From contig JAHBXO010000010.1 of the NCBI GenBank assembly GCA_019636445.1, forward strand, positions 1 through 64,000: 64,000 nt of DNA. Reading direction: 5' to 3'. How positions within the stretch are numbered: the stretch's first letter is position 1; every line of letters begins with the position of its first letter. The notes beneath the pieces were generated by a model. It was not told where the DNA came from and did no database searches. It saw only the letters and a program-made list of their open reading frames with translations. The translations under genes and the position numbers were made by a program. Source of the DNA: Gemmataceae bacterium (lineage in GTDB: Bacteria; Planctomycetota; Planctomycetia; Gemmatales; Gemmataceae). This document shows positions 8,723 to 18,913 of the stretch, piece after piece.

Positions 8723-8917
8723 ATGCGTCGATCACTGTTCATCGCACCGGCCCTGATGGCCGTCGCCCTGCTGGCCGGTTGCGGCCAGACGAACACGCAA
8801 GGCACGGCCAAGCCTCCGCCGGGTGGCCAGGAGGCCATGACCCGCCAACAACCGCCGGGAACCGATAAACCGGCGGAAGGCGAGAAGAAGGATGAGAAGA
8901 AGGACGAGAAGAAGTAA
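8723..8917 (+). CDS. Small lysine-rich lipoprotein
   Basis: A 64-residue protein with signal peptide MRRSLFIAPALMAVALLAGC, where LLAGC is the lipobox. The mature part is short and disordered, rich in Pro and Gly and ending in repeats of EKKDEKKD. A GGAG ribosome site lies about nine bases before the ATG. No enzymatic domain is visible. Such charged tails are common in small planctomycete lipoproteins of unknown function. Confidence 0.8.
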   Translation: MRRSLFIAPALMAVALLAGCGQTNTQGTAKPPPGGQEAMTRQQPPGTDKPAEGEKKDEKKDEKK

Positions 8918-8925
8918 AACGAATC

Positions 8926-8960
8926 GCGGCGCGTCGTCGAGGCAACTCGCGTCGCGCCGC
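8926..8960 (+). terminator. Stem-loop with GCAA tetraloop, candidate terminator
   Basis: GCGGCGCG at 8926-8933 pairs with CGCGCCGC at 8953-8960, and CGAG/CTCG closes a GCAA loop, with a small internal loop between the two helices. It starts nine bases after the small lipoprotein stop. The following T content is modest (ATCAATCTTTC), so termination strength is uncertain. Confidence 0.5.
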
Positions 8961-9438
8961 CTCGTCGATCAATCTTTCGCGCGGTGGCCCGCCAACGGAT
9001 TTCCACTTTTTTGATCGCTGTCGGAATTCTCGATAGTACTCAGTTGAGCAACGGTAGCCCTTTTCGATTTTACTATCGCATGAAAAGTGATCGCACGATG
9101 TGCGCGTTGGCGCGAATTGTTAATTCAAGTTTGCGCCAGAGGTGCCAATCGGGGTTTTTCCGAACGCAATTTAGTGTGCATTTTCTGAAAAGCAAATCGA
9201 ATGTCTGCGATTTTCGCCGAATCGGCATCGTGGTTGCAGTAATATTTCGCCGCTCGCGGAATCGCCACAACCGGTACGATCGGAATTTCCGGTTGCATCC
9301 GGAATCTCATCCGGATACCTTAACGTCGTTGGCTGGTGTTTCGCGTTCGTGAGCGAATGGGCGGCCGGTCCCGATTGTCCGGGACGGATATTGGATCGGT
9401 TCCACCGCCTCGCGTCGCCGTAGTCAAGGAGTCTCATC
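8961..9438. other. Long intergenic region with locally low GC upstream of the PEP-CTERM-like gene
   Basis: No convincing gene. Short frames here lack ribosome sites and family features. Base composition drops clearly below the rest of the window (many A/T runs around 9000-9260). It contains a nested palindrome at 9108-9138 (TGGCGC...GCGCCA flanking GAATT...AATTC) and repeated CATCCGGA at about 9294-9316. It most likely holds the promoter and regulatory sites of the exported protein downstream. Confidence 0.5.
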
Positions 9439-10182
9439 GTGACGTTCCTTCGTACGTTGTCCTTGCGTCGCACGGCTATTGCCGTGGCGGCTTTGGTTCT
9501 CGGAGCCGCCGGCCAAGCCAAGGCGGACATTCTGATCGACGACTACAGCCAGCCGACGCCGGCCACCGGCTACGCCATCGGGCCGGATGCCAATCCGACG
9601 ACGATCGTGACCGATCTCGGCGGCGGAACCACCCGGACCGTGACGCTGACCGTCACGAACCCCGCCATCCCTGGCACGAACGCCCTCACGGGCAGCGTCG
9701 GCGATGGGCTGTTCAGCGCCTCCTTCAACGTCTTCAGTGCGGGCACCGTGAGCATCGCTTACAGCTTTGCCAGCGCCCTGAACTTCATCCCTAACGTCGC
9801 CGACGGCGGCACACCCGGTTCGTTGCAGTTCCTCGGCGCCGGCGACTCCGGCTTCGCGGCCGACATCCCGGTCGCCATCACCGTGACCACCGCGACTGGC
9901 AACCTGAGCGGTCTGACGACCTTGCCGCTGACCACGGACTTCTCGCCAGTCGATCTGCCGCTGACCGGCCTGACGGGCACCGGCGACCTGACGCAAGTCA
10001 ACGGCGTCACGCTCGACTTCACCGCCGGCCAGGCCGCCGACCTGATCTTTGACTCGCTCAACGTCACGACGCCGGACGCTCCGCCGCCCGCCGACGTGCC
10101 CGCGCCCCCGGCCGTGCTGCTCGCCCTCGCCGCACTGCCCGTGCTCGGCCTGCGCCGCAAGCTGCTCGCCAAGAAGGCCTAA
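9439..10182 (+). CDS. Exported protein with PEP-CTERM-like sorting tail
   Basis: A 247-residue protein translated from GTG with AAGGAG eight bases upstream. It has an N-terminal signal peptide (cleavage expected near GQAKA), a Thr/Ser/Gly-rich beta-type body without recognisable enzymatic motifs, and a tail of VPAP, a hydrophobic span (AVLLALAALPVLGL) and the basic cluster RRKLLAKK. This layout matches PEP-CTERM sorting signals handled by exosortase, although the motif reads VPAP rather than VPEP. Such proteins go to the cell surface or exopolysaccharide matrix. No exosortase gene is in the window. A strong terminator follows. Confidence 0.8.
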   Translation: MTFLRTLSLRRTAIAVAALVLGAAGQAKADILIDDYSQPTPATGYAIGPDANPTTIVTDLGGGTTRTVTLTVTNPAIPGTNALTGSVGDGLFSASFNVFSAGTVSIAYSFASALNFIPNVADGGTPGSLQFLGAGDSGFAADIPVAITVTTATGNLSGLTTLPLTTDFSPVDLPLTGLTGTGDLTQVNGVTLDFTAGQAADLIFDSLNVTTPDAPPPADVPAPPAVLLALAALPVLGLRRKLLAKKA

Positions 10183-10210
10183 CTCGAACTGGTCCCGTCC
10201 GACCTCGCCG

Positions 10211-10248
10211 CGAACCCCGAAGGGCAACCTTCGGGGTTCGTGGTTTTT
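10211..10248 (+). terminator. Rho-independent terminator
   Basis: CGAACCCCGAAGG (10211-10223) and CCTTCGGGGTTCG (10228-10240) form a perfect 13-bp stem around a GCAA tetraloop, followed by TGGTTTTT. This ends the PEP-CTERM-like transcript and separates it from the pfaD-like gene. Confidence 0.93.
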
Positions 10249-10345
10249 CCTGCCCCGCACATCCCTCCGCGCGGGCTGTTCCGGCGATTCTGGAATCGTA
10301 AACCATTCTCAGATCGGATCCTCGACCTTCCGCGACACCGCACCG

Positions 10346-12022
10346 ATGACGCTTTCTCCCGGCCTGCCCGCACCCGCCGCCCCTTCGCGGTCGATGGTGC
10401 GCATCGGCTTCGCCTGGTGGAAGCCGGACCGGCACCCGCCGACGACCGACCCGAACGCGATCCGCACCATCGCCGGATCCGTGAAGGTGCCGTTCAACGT
10501 CGTGCAAGCGCCCGCCGGCCTCGCGGTCGGCATCGGCGGCGAGACGCGGATCGGCGTGCCATCGCCTGGGTCGGACTGGCTGCCGCTGATCGCGACCGCG
10601 CCCACGGTCACGCCAGAGATGCTCGGCGACCCCGCGTTCGCGGCCACCTATGGTCTGCGCTACCCGTACATGACCGGAGCGATGGCCAATGGCATCGGCT
10701 CCGCCGAGATCGTCGAGGCGATGGGCCGGCACGGCATGCTCGGCAGTTTCGGCGCCGCCGGGCTGTCGGTCGAGCGCGTCGCCGCCGCCATCGATCGCAT
10801 CCAGGGATCGCTCGGCGACCTGCCGTACTGCTTCAACCTGATCCACAGCCCGAACGAACCGGCCCACGAGGCCGCGATCGCCGACCTGTTCATCCGCCGC
10901 GGCGTGCGGCTGGTCGAAGCCTCGGCGTATCTCGATCTTACGCCGGCGATCGTGCGCTATCGCGCCGCCGGCATTCGTCGCGGCTCGGCCGGACTGCCGT
11001 TGGTCGTGCATCGCGTCATCGCAAAGGTCTCGCGCGTCGAAGTGGCGACGAAATTCCTCTCGCCGCCGCCGGCGAAAATGCTGCAGGAACTCTTGGCCGC
11101 CGGGCAGATCAGCGCCGAGCAGGCGGATGCGGCGGCGAAGCTGCCGATGTGCGACGACCTGACGGTCGAGGCCGACAGCGGCGGTCACACCGACAACCGC
11201 CCGGCCATCACGCTGCTGCCGACGATGCTCGCGCTGCGTGATCGGCTGCAGGAGCAATACCGGTTCCCGGTGCCAGTGCGCATTGGCCTCGCGGGCGGCC
11301 TCGCGACGCCGGCGAGCGTGGCGGGCGCGTTCGCGATGGGTGCCGCGTACGTCGTCACGGGGAGCGTGAATCAGGCGTGCATCGAGTCGGGTTCGTCCGA
11401 CGCTGTGCGCAAGATGCTCGCGGACGCCGGGCAGGCCGACACGATCATGGCGCCGGCGGCCGACATGTTCGAGATGGGCGTGAAGGTGCAGGTCCTCAAG
11501 CGCGGCACGATGTTCGCGATGCGGGCGCAGAAGCTGTTCGACACCTATCGTGCGTTCGCGTCGTGGGAGTCGGTTCCGGCGACTGAGCGTGCGAACATCG
11601 AGAAGAATCTGCTGCGGCGTCCCTTTGAAGATGTGTGGGCCGAGACGAAGGCGTTCTTCGAGCGCCGCGACCCGACGCAGCTGCCGAAGGCCGAGAGCGA
11701 TCCGAAGCATAAGATGGCCCTCGTCTTTCGCTGGTACTTGGGGCTATCTTCGCGTTGGGCGAACGCCGGCGAAGCGGGGCGGCAGCTCGATTATCAGGTG
11801 TGGTGCGGCCCCGCGATGGGAGCTTTCAACGAGTGGGTGAAGGGGACGTACCTCGAAGACCCGAAGTACCGCACCGTGTCGGCCGTGGCGATGAACCTGC
11901 TCTATGGTGCCTGCGTGGTGATCCGCCGGCAGTCGCTGGCCGTGCAGGGCGTCCACCTGCCGGCGACTTGTTTCCCGAGCGAGCCGCTGACGGCGGAGCA
12001 GATCGAGGCGAAGCTGCGTTAG
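10346..12022 (+). CDS. pfaD: PfaD-family enoyl reductase (FMN-dependent, PUFA/polyketide type)
   Basis: A 558-residue flavin oxidoreductase of the PfaD / 2-nitropropane-dioxygenase-like TIM-barrel family, which acts in trans as enoyl reductase on carrier-bound chains in polyunsaturated fatty acid and related synthases. Family features include FAWWKPDRHPP near the start, YPYMTGAMANGIGSAE, VEADSGGHTDNRP, GLAGGLATPASVAGAFAMGA (FMN phosphate region) and the PfaD-type helical C-terminal part with MFAMRAQKLFDTY. The frame is open far upstream, but the terminator lies in that extension, so the ATG at 10346 was chosen; no strong ribosome site is visible. The PfaA-like synthase follows after an inverted-repeat element. 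Confidence 0.9.
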   Translation: MTLSPGLPAPAAPSRSMVRIGFAWWKPDRHPPTTDPNAIRTIAGSVKVPFNVVQAPAGLAVGIGGETRIGVPSPGSDWLPLIATAPTVTPEMLGDPAFAATYGLRYPYMTGAMANGIGSAEIVEAMGRHGMLGSFGAAGLSVERVAAAIDRIQGSLGDLPYCFNLIHSPNEPAHEAAIADLFIRRGVRLVEASAYLDLTPAIVRYRAAGIRRGSAGLPLVVHRVIAKVSRVEVATKFLSPPPAKMLQELLAAGQISAEQADAAAKLPMCDDLTVEADSGGHTDNRPAITLLPTMLALRDRLQEQYRFPVPVRIGLAGGLATPASVAGAFAMGAAYVVTGSVNQACIESGSSDAVRKMLADAGQADTIMAPAADMFEMGVKVQVLKRGTMFAMRAQKLFDTYRAFASWESVPATERANIEKNLLRRPFEDVWAETKAFFERRDPTQLPKAESDPKHKMALVFRWYLGLSSRWANAGEAGRQLDYQVWCGPAMGAFNEWVKGTYLEDPKYRTVSAVAMNLLYGACVVIRRQSLAVQGVHLPATCFPSEPLTAEQIEAKLR

Positions 12023-12032
12023 CCCGTCTTTT

Positions 12033-12225
12033 GCCCCGAAGGGGCAACGGGTTGTAGCCACGGGTGAAGCGAAGCGGAACCCGTGGTGGCTGAAACGGAG
12101 AACACTGCCCCGGAGGGGGCAGAGGAATGTTCCTTCGCCCCTCCGGGGCGAGCGGGAAAACCGAAACTCCCACGGGTTGCGCTTCGCTTCACCCGTGGCT
12201 ACAACCCGCGGCCCCATCCGGGGCC
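12033..12225. repeat. Nested inverted-repeat element between pfaD-like and PKS genes
   Basis: A 39-base arm at 12048-12086 recurs inverted at 12170-12208 with a single mismatch. Both arms contain the self-complementary CCACGGGT...ACCCGTGG block. Small G/C hairpins flank and fill the element: GCCCCGAAGGGGC at 12033-12045, TGCCCC-GGAG-GGGGCA at 12106-12121, CGCCCC-TCC-GGGGCG at 12136-12150 and GGCCCCATCCGGGGCC at 12210-12225. It codes for nothing and fills most of the 244-base gap. The structure suggests a non-autonomous MITE or REP-type element that could fold in the shared mRNA. Confidence 0.9.
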
Positions 12226-12266
12226 GAAAACCAAGACGGCGCGGCAAAGGCAGACCGAACGACATC

Positions 12267-15200
12267 ATGACTTTGAAAACTGACAATCCACCCGTGCCCG
12301 CCCCCCTCGCCATCGTGGGCATCGGTTGCCTCTTTCCGAACGCCGACGGCCCCGGTGCGTACTGGGCGAATGTCAAGCACGGCGACGATTGCATCGGGCC
12401 GGTGCCAGCGACGCACTGGAAACCGGAAGACTACTTCGACGCCGACCCGAAGTCGCCGGACATGACCTACGCGAAGCGCGGCGGGTTCCTGCCGACGATC
12501 GACTTCAACCCGCTCGAGTTCGGCCTGCCTCCGAAGGACATCGAAGCGACCGACACGACACAACTGCTCGGCCTCGTCGCGGCGAAGCAGGCCCTCACGG
12601 ATGCCGGCGTAGTCCTGGTCGATTCCGAATCTTCACTCCGCACTCCGCACTCCGCACTCCGCACTCGCGTTTCGGTCATCCTCGGCGTCACCGGCACGCT
12701 CGAACTCGTTATCCCGCTCGGCGCGCGGCTCGGGCACCCGCACTGGCGGCGCGCCCTGAAGGATTCCGGCGTGCCCGATGACGTCGCACAAGATGTCGTC
12801 GACCGCATCGGCGAGAGCTACGTGCCGTGGCAGGAGAACAGCTTCCCCGGCCTGCTCGGCAACGTCGTAGCGGGGCGCATCGCCAACAAGCTGGACCTCC
12901 ACGGCACGAACTGCGTCGTCGACGCCGCGTGCGCCAGCTCGCTGTCGGCCGTCCACCTCGCGGCCCTCGAACTGCAGACGGGCAAGGCCGACGTCGTCGT
13001 CACCGGCGGGGCCGACACGTTCAACGACATCTTCATGTTCATGTGCTTCAGCAAGACGCCGGCGCTGTCGAAGAGTGGCGACTCGAAGCCATTCGACGCG
13101 AACGGCGACGGCACGATCCTCGGCGAAGGCCTCGGCATGATGGTGCTGAAGCGCCTCGCCGACGCCGAGCGCGACGGCGACACGGTCTATGCGGTCATCA
13201 AGGGGATCGGCACGAGCAGCGACGGCAAGGGGAACGCGATCTACGCGCCGTCCGCCGAGGGGCAGAAGCGCTGCCTGCAGGACGCTTATGCCCGCGCCGG
13301 GGTATCGCCCGACACGATCGAACTCCTCGAAGCGCATGGCACGGGCACAAAGGTCGGCGACGCGACGGAAGCTTCGGCGTTGAGCGATGTATTCACCAGC
13401 CCGGAGCGTCAGCGACGGGCGCCCTGGTGCGCCATCGGCTCGGTGAAATCCCAGATCGGCCACACGAAGGCGGCCGCGGGTGCCGCGAGCCTCATCAAGG
13501 CCGCCCTCGCGCTGCACTACAAGGTGCTGCCGCCGACCCTGAAGGTGAGCAAGCCTGTCGATCCGCTGAACGCGCCCGATTCGCCGTTCTCCGTGAATAC
13601 GCAGATGCGGCCGTGGCTGCCGAACGCGCACCACCCGCGCCGCGCCGGCGTCAGCGCGTTCGGCTTCGGAGGTTCAAACTTCCACGCCGTGCTCGAAGAG
13701 CACACGCCCGCGAAATCCGAAGTCGACTGGTCGGGGCGCGTGCAGATTTATCCCATGTCGGCCGCGACGCCGCAGGAACTCGCCGTCGCGCTGGTGAAGG
13801 TACCGACCGTTTGGGACGAATTCGCGCGACAGGCCGAAGCGGCCCGATCATCCTTTTCTCCCTCGGCGAACTGTCGGCTCGTGCTCGTCGCATCGAAAGG
13901 GGACGATCTTGCCCGGCTCGTCGCCGTTGCGAAGGACAAGCTCGCGACGAATCCGCATGCGAAGGAATGGACGACCGACGCGGCCCACTACGGCAGCGGA
14001 CCGGTCGCGGGCAAGCTCGGCGTGCTGTTCCCGGGGCAAGGTTCGCAAGCGGTCGGAATGTTGCGCCAACTCGCGTGCCTGTTCCCGGAACTGCTCGATT
14101 CGCTCGCGACGGTTCCCGATGTGGCCGAAAAGATCTATCCGCCGACCTCGTTCGCCCCGGATGCGAAGGCGAAGCAAGACGATGCGCTGCGGGCGACCAA
14201 CGTGGCGCAGCCTGCGATCGGCGCGGTGAGCCTCGGCGCGTGGCGCGTGTTGTCCGAGCGGTTCGGACTGACCGCGGACGCCTTCGCCGGTCACAGCTAT
14301 GGCGAGCTGACGGCGCTCGCGGCGGCGGGTCGAATCTCCACCGCCGACTTCACGCGGCTCTCGCGGCTGCGCGGGGACCTGATGGCCGAGCAGGGCCGCC
14401 GCGGCGACGCCGGCACGATGCTCGCCGTGCTCGCGCCGGTCGCGGCGATCGACGAGGCTGTCGGTGAATGCGGCGCGTCCGTCGTGCTGGCGAACCGGAA
14501 CGCGCCGAACCAGACGGTGGTGTCGGGTGCCACGGTCGAGATTGAAAAACTCGCGGCCGTGCTGGCCGCGAAGCGGCTGCGCTCGGCGCGCCTGCCGGTC
14601 GCGGCGGCGTTCCACAGCCCGCTCGTCGCCGGGGCCGCAGGTCCGTTCCGCGCCGCGCTGGACACCGTCGAGTTCCGCCCCGCCGCTCCCGTCTACGCGA
14701 ACACGACCGCCGCCGAATATTCCGCCGACGCAAGCCTGGCGCGCGATCTGCTCGGGCAACAACTCGCCAAGCCCGTCGAGTTCGTCGCGCAGGTGCGTGC
14801 CATGATCCGGGCCGGGATTCGCACCTTCGTGGAAGTCGGGCCGGGGAACGTGCTGACGAAACTGGTCGGAGCGATCGTGGCCGAACCGGCGGACGGGGTT
14901 CCCGCCGCGCCCGAAATTCTCGCCCTCGCGTTGGACTCGTCGGGCGGACGGCGATCCGGTGTGCTAGACTTGGCGGATGTTCTGGCCCGTCTGGCGGCGC
15001 GCGGCCACGCGGTCGCTCTCGCCGCCTGGGAAGCCGGCAGCCGCTGCCGACCGACCTCGGCCTCCGGGAAACCCGGACTGACGGTGCCGTTGAACGGAGC
15101 CAATTATTTCGCGCCGCGGCCGAAACGACCGGCCCGCCCGCCAATCCCGCGCTCGATCGTTCCTTCGCCCGGTACGCCCGCCATGGCCGAGTCTTCGCCG

Positions 15201-18200
15201 ACGCCGCTCTCCACGGTCCAACAAACCCTTGCGGCCCTCCAGCGGATGCAGGAAGAGACGGCCCGCCTGCACAAGCAGTTCCTCGAAGCCCAGATGCAGG
15301 CGCAACAGACGCTAGCGGCACTCGTGACGCAACAACAATCGCTATTCGGCGGGGCATCCTTGCCGGTCGCACCGTTGCCGGCCGCGCCATTGCCGCCCCC
15401 CATAGCCGTGACTCCGCTGCCGACCTTCGCTCCGCCGCCGATCCTCCCACCGGTTCCGCCCAAAGCGATCGTCCCGCCACCGCCTCCTCCCCAGCCGGAA
15501 CGGAACGGCAGCGCCGCGCCGGCCGTTGCGCCCGTCCTGCTCGCCATCGTCGCAGAAAAGACCGGCTATCCGATGGACATGTTGAACCTCGACATGAGCC
15601 TCGACGGCGACCTCGGCATCGACTCCATCAAGCGCGTCGAAATCCTCTCGGCCCTCCAGGAGAAGCTGCCCGGCTCGGCGGCCGTGAAACCCGAACATCT
15701 CGGTTCGTTGCAGACGCTGCGCGACGTGGCGAATCTGATTGCGGGTCCGTCCGTTTCCGCTGCCGCGCCGATGGCACCGCGGCCCACGCCGATTCCGGTG
15801 CCGGTACCGGTCGCGCGGGCGGTGCCTTCGTTACCGGTCGACGACCTCGCCACCACGCTGCTCGCCGTCGTCGCCGAAAAGACCGGCTACCCGACCGACA
15901 TGCTGAATCTGGACATGGGTCTGGATACCGACCTCGGCATCGACTCCATCAAGCGCGTGGAAATCCTCTCGGCGCTGCAGGACCGTCTGCCGGGTGCGAA
16001 GCCGGTGAAGCCCGAGCAACTCGGACAACTCCAGACGCTGCGCGATGTGGCGAACCTGCTGGCGGCCGAACCCGCGGTTTTGAAGCCGCGGCCGGCGAAC
16101 GAATCGGGGCCGACGACCAAGAAGGTGACGATCCGCCCGGCGGAACTGATCCCGGAACCGCCGTTGAGTTCGGCATTTGCCGAGAAGGACTCGCAAGCGC
16201 TGGACCTGCTGTCCCAATCGGCGATCGAAGTAGAGCTGGCGCAGCCGCGATCCGAGATGAACGCGCCAAAGACGGAGCGCGTGGCCGGGGGCATCGTTCC
16301 CGCGGCACTCTCCGACTCGGCGCTGGCTCTCGCGCCTTCGGAACCGCCACCGCCGCTCGATCCGCCGCGCACGGCACCGCCCGTTGAGACGGTCGAGCGC
16401 AGCATCGTGCAGATCATTGACCTGGACCTGGCGGCCGGGCGCGCGCCCGTACCGCTGCCGGAGAGCGGGGAAATCTGGCTGGTCGCGGACGACGAACCGG
16501 TGGTGCGCGAGATCGCAGTGCAACTCGGGCAACTCGGCTATCTGGCGCGCATTCTACCATGGAGTTCCGCGACCACGCCGCGACCGGGCGGCCCGCTGGC
16601 CGGGCTGGTATTGATCGCCCCGCCCGCTTCGGCGCCGCTGCCGCCGGTCAACCGCCTCGCCCTGCAGTGGCTGCAATCCGCCGGACCGCGCCTGCGCCAG
16701 TCTGCCCGGGGCGGTGCCACCGCCATCCTCGTGACGGTGGCACGACTCGACGGCACCTTCGGGTTCACCAACATGCCGCCCACGGTCGACCCGGCGACCG
16801 GGGGCCTCGCCGGCATCGTCAAGACGGCCCGCTGGGAATGGCCCGAACTCGCCTGCAAGGCGATCGATCTCCAGCCCGGGTTCGCCGCGGATTCGCCCGC
16901 GGCCGCCGCGGCCGCCGTCGTCGAGGAACTCCTGGCCGGCGGGCCGATCGAAGTCGGCATCACGCCCTCGCACCGTTGCACGCTCGAACTGGCGCGCACC
17001 GCTCGCCGCGGCACGTCCCATGGCGCGATCTTCGGCCCGCAGGACGTCGTCCTCGTCACGGGCGGCGCCCGCGGCGTCACCGCGGAAGTCACCGTCGCCC
17101 TCGCCGAGGCCTTCAAGCCGACGTTGATCCTGACCGGCCGAACCCCGGCGCCGACCGGGCCCGAACCGGCCTGGCTCGCCGGCGTCGTCGACGAGACCGC
17201 CATGAAGCGCGCCATCGCCGACCAGCTCGGCGCCGACGCCACGCCCAAGGCCATCGCCGACCAGCACGCCCGCCTCGCCGCGCAGCGGGAAATCCGCGCC
17301 ACCCTCGCCCGGATCGAACGCACCGGCGGCCGAGCCGCCTACTTCGCCGTCAACGTCTCCAATGGCCGCGCCGTTGCCGACCTCCTCCACCAGACGCAGG
17401 TCAAATTCGGCCCGATCACCGGTCTCGTCCACGGTGCCGGCGTCCTCGCCGACCGCAAGATCGAACAGCTCACCCCGGAACAGTTCGACTACGTCTACAA
17501 CACCAAGGTCGAAGGTGTGCGCAACCTGCTGGACCTGCTCGGCGGCGAACCGCTCAAGGCGGTCGTGCTGTTCAGTTCGATCACCGGCCGACTGGGTCGT
17601 ACGGGTCAGCTCGCCTACGCCGCCGCCAACGAAGTGCTGAACAAGATCGCCCAGGCGGAGGCACGCAAACGGCCCACCGCCCGCGTCGTCGCCATCAACT
17701 GGGGGCCGTGGGACGGCGGCATGGTGACCCCCGGATTGCGCAAGCTCTTCGAATCCGAAGGCGTCGGGCTGATCCCGCTCGCCGAGGGCGGCACGTTCGC
17801 CGTGCAGGAGTTGGGCGCGGCCGGCCGCGCCGTCGAAGTCGTCGCACTGGGGCCCAAGCCCCGCGGCTCACAATCCGGTTCGGCGCATATCGCGGCGACC
17901 AATCGCCAGCCATCGATCGCCGGCGCCAACACCCCCGCGCCCCTCACCGGCCCGCCCGTCGCACCCGTCGAGTGGTCGCTCGCCTTCGAGCGCGCCGTCG
18001 ACGTCGCCACCCACCCCATCCTCCGCTCCCACGTGCTTGACGGCCGCGCCGTGCTACCGATGGCCGTCCACATGGAGTGGCTCGCGCACGCCGCGCTCCA
18101 CGGCAACCCCGGACTCGTCTTCCACGGCTTCAACGATCTCCGCATCACCCACGGCGTCATGGTCGACGAGGCCGTCCCCAGCGTGCTCCGCCTCATGGCC

Positions 18201-18836
18201 GGGCGCGCCGTCAAACAAGACGCCGGCTTCACCGTCCCCGTCGAACTGCGCGGCCGACGCCGCGATGGCCGCGAAGTGATCCACTCCCGTGCCGAAGTGG
18301 TCCTCGCCAGCGCCCTGCCCAAGGCTCCCGCCGTCGACCGCCCGCCCGACGTACAACCGTATCCCCACCCCATCGAAGACGTCTACCGCTATTTCCTCTT
18401 CCACGGACCCGACCTGCACGGCATCGAGTCGATCGACGGCCTCGCCGAAACCGCATTGATCGGCATGGCGTACCCCTCGCCCGCACCGGCGGAATGGTTC
18501 ACCAATCCACTCCGCGGCAGCTGGGTCGCCGAGCCGCTCGTGCTCGACACCAGCTTCCAGATGATGATTCTCTGGAGCTATGCCCAGCACGGCGCCGGTT
18601 CTCTGCCCTGCTTCCTCGGTCGCTATCGCCAGTTCCGCCGCGCCTTCCCCGCCGGACCGACGCGTATCGTCATCCGCGTCACGCGCGACAACGGCTCGTT
18701 CGCCCGCGCCGACATCGACTTCCTCGACGCCGACGGACTTGTCGTCGCACAGATGCAGGATTACGAGTGCGTGATCGATCCCGGTTTGAACCAAGCCTTC
18801 CGGCGCAACCAGCTCGGCCCGCTCGTACGCCAATGA
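12267..18836 (+). CDS. pfaA: PfaA-like iterative polyketide/PUFA synthase (KS-AT-ACP-ACP-KR-DH)
   Basis: A 2189-residue multidomain synthase. Ketosynthase: catalytic Cys222 in DAACASSLS, then EAHGTGT and [14 protein letters not shown]. Acyltransferase: FPGQGSQ, with Ser677 in [11 protein letters not shown] Pro-rich linker follows. Two tandem carrier domains share the motif [12 protein letters not shown] (attachment Ser1120 and Ser1227). Ketoreductase: VTGGARGV near 1597, Tyr1784 in [11 protein letters not shown] terminal hotdog dehydratase has His1922 in [11 protein letters not shown]. Domain order matches PfaA of omega-3 synthases, which usually carry more carrier domains. The second KS/chain-length factor and DH pair (PfaC), PfaB and a phosphopantetheinyl transferase are absent here. 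The ATG at 12267 starts the KS core; the frame is open upstream into the repeat. Product unknown. Confidence 0.92.
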   Translation: MTLKTDNPPVPAPLAIVGIGCLFPNADGPGAYWANVKHGDDCIGPVPATHWKPEDYFDADPKSPDMTYAKRGGFLPTIDFNPLEFGLPPKDIEATDTTQLLGLVAAKQALTDAGVVLVDSESSLRTPHSALRTRVSVILGVTGTLELVIPLGARLGHPHWRRALKDSGVPDDVAQDVVDRIGESYVPWQENSFPGLLGNVVAGRIANKLDLHGTNCVVDAACASSLSAVHLAALELQTGKADVVVTGGADTFNDIFMFMCFSKTPALSKSGDSKPFDANGDGTILGEGLGMMVLKRLADAERDGDTVYAVIKGIGTSSDGKGNAIYAPSAEGQKRCLQDAYARAGVSPDTIELLEAHGTGTKVGDATEASALSDVFTSPERQRRAPWCAIGSVKSQIGHTKAAAGAASLIKAALALHYKVLPPTLKVSKPVDPLNAPDSPFSVNTQMRPWLPNAHHPRRAGVSAFGFGGSNFHAVLEEHTPAKSEVDWSGRVQIYPMSAATPQELAVALVKVPTVWDEFARQAEAARSSFSPSANCRLVLVASKGDDLARLVAVAKDKLATNPHAKEWTTDAAHYGSGPVAGKLGVLFPGQGSQAVGMLRQLACLFPELLDSLATVPDVAEKIYPPTSFAPDAKAKQDDALRATNVAQPAIGAVSLGAWRVLSERFGLTADAFAGHSYGELTALAAAGRISTADFTRLSRLRGDLMAEQGRRGDAGTMLAVLAPVAAIDEAVGECGASVVLANRNAPNQTVVSGATVEIEKLAAVLAAKRLRSARLPVAAAFHSPLVAGAAGPFRAALDTVEFRPAAPVYANTTAAEYSADASLARDLLGQQLAKPVEFVAQVRAMIRAGIRTFVEVGPGNVLTKLVGAIVAEPADGVPAAPEILALALDSSGGRRSGVLDLADVLARLAARGHAVALAAWEAGSRCRPTSASGKPGLTVPLNGANYFAPRPKRPARPPIPRSIVPSPGTPAMAESSPTPLSTVQQTLAALQRMQEETARLHKQFLEAQMQAQQTLAALVTQQQSLFGGASLPVAPLPAAPLPPPIAVTPLPTFAPPPILPPVPPKAIVPPPPPPQPERNGSAAPAVAPVLLAIVAEKTGYPMDMLNLDMSLDGDLGIDSIKRVEILSALQEKLPGSAAVKPEHLGSLQTLRDVANLIAGPSVSAAAPMAPRPTPIPVPVPVARAVPSLPVDDLATTLLAVVAEKTGYPTDMLNLDMGLDTDLGIDSIKRVEILSALQDRLPGAKPVKPEQLGQLQTLRDVANLLAAEPAVLKPRPANESGPTTKKVTIRPAELIPEPPLSSAFAEKDSQALDLLSQSAIEVELAQPRSEMNAPKTERVAGGIVPAALSDSALALAPSEPPPPLDPPRTAPPVETVERSIVQIIDLDLAAGRAPVPLPESGEIWLVADDEPVVREIAVQLGQLGYLARILPWSSATTPRPGGPLAGLVLIAPPASAPLPPVNRLALQWLQSAGPRLRQSARGGATAILVTVARLDGTFGFTNMPPTVDPATGGLAGIVKTARWEWPELACKAIDLQPGFAADSPAAAAAAVVEELLAGGPIEVGITPSHRCTLELARTARRGTSHGAIFGPQDVVLVTGGARGVTAEVTVALAEAFKPTLILTGRTPAPTGPEPAWLAGVVDETAMKRAIADQLGADATPKAIADQHARLAAQREIRATLARIERTGGRAAYFAVNVSNGRAVADLLHQTQVKFGPITGLVHGAGVLADRKIEQLTPEQFDYVYNTKVEGVRNLLDLLGGEPLKAVVLFSSITGRLGRTGQLAYAAANEVLNKIAQAEARKRPTARVVAINWGPWDGGMVTPGLRKLFESEGVGLIPLAEGGTFAVQELGAAGRAVEVVALGPKPRGSQSGSAHIAATNRQPSIAGANTPAPLTGPPVAPVEWSLAFERAVDVATHPILRSHVLDGRAVLPMAVHMEWLAHAALHGNPGLVFHGFNDLRITHGVMVDEAVPSVLRLMAGRAVKQDAGFTVPVELRGRRRDGREVIHSRAEVVLASALPKAPAVDRPPDVQPYPHPIEDVYRYFLFHGPDLHGIESIDGLAETALIGMAYPSPAPAEWFTNPLRGSWVAEPLVLDTSFQMMILWSYAQHGAGSLPCFLGRYRQFRRAFPAGPTRIVIRVTRDNGSFARADIDFLDADGLVVAQMQDYECVIDPGLNQAFRRNQLGPLVRQ
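12634..12668 (+). repeat. In-frame 7-bp tandem repeat in the KS coding region
   Basis: Four perfect copies of CACTCCG (12634-12661) are followed by a fifth imperfect one. They encode the [14 protein letters not shown] stretch at about residues 123-133 of the synthase, in a surface-loop position of the ketosynthase. Because the unit is seven bases, loss or gain of one copy would shift the reading frame. Confidence 0.9.
13395..13429. repeat. Short nested palindrome in frame within the KS coding region
   Basis: CACCAG (13395-13400) and CTGGTG (13424-13429) enclose GCCCG...CGGGC (13399-13403 / 13416-13420). The segment is read as [11 protein letters not shown], just before the conserved GSVKSQIGH motif, where other ketosynthases need no such residues. 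It resembles a dispersed palindromic repeat that has been accommodated in frame. Confidence 0.7.
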
Positions 18837-18913
18837 ATCTCGGCGGCTCGTGAAGCCGGGCCAGCGGCGGGCGCTGTCGGGAGCGAACGGTTTCCCCGGT
18901 TCGCGAAATCATC

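Noticed and set aside
9108..9126. Possible sigma-54 promoter upstream of the PEP-CTERM-like gene
   Set aside because: TGGCGC resembles a -24 element but the expected TTGC at -12 is absent.
8984..9352. 122-codon frame in the AT-rich intergenic region
   Set aside because: No ribosome site, Cys/Phe/Arg-rich composition unlike a real protein of this genome.
10064..11710. 548-codon minus-strand frame opposite pfaD
   Set aside because: Arg-rich, featureless antisense shadow of a well-supported gene.
12634..12668. CRISPR-like array
   Set aside because: The units are 7 bp, directly adjacent and without spacers, inside a coding region.
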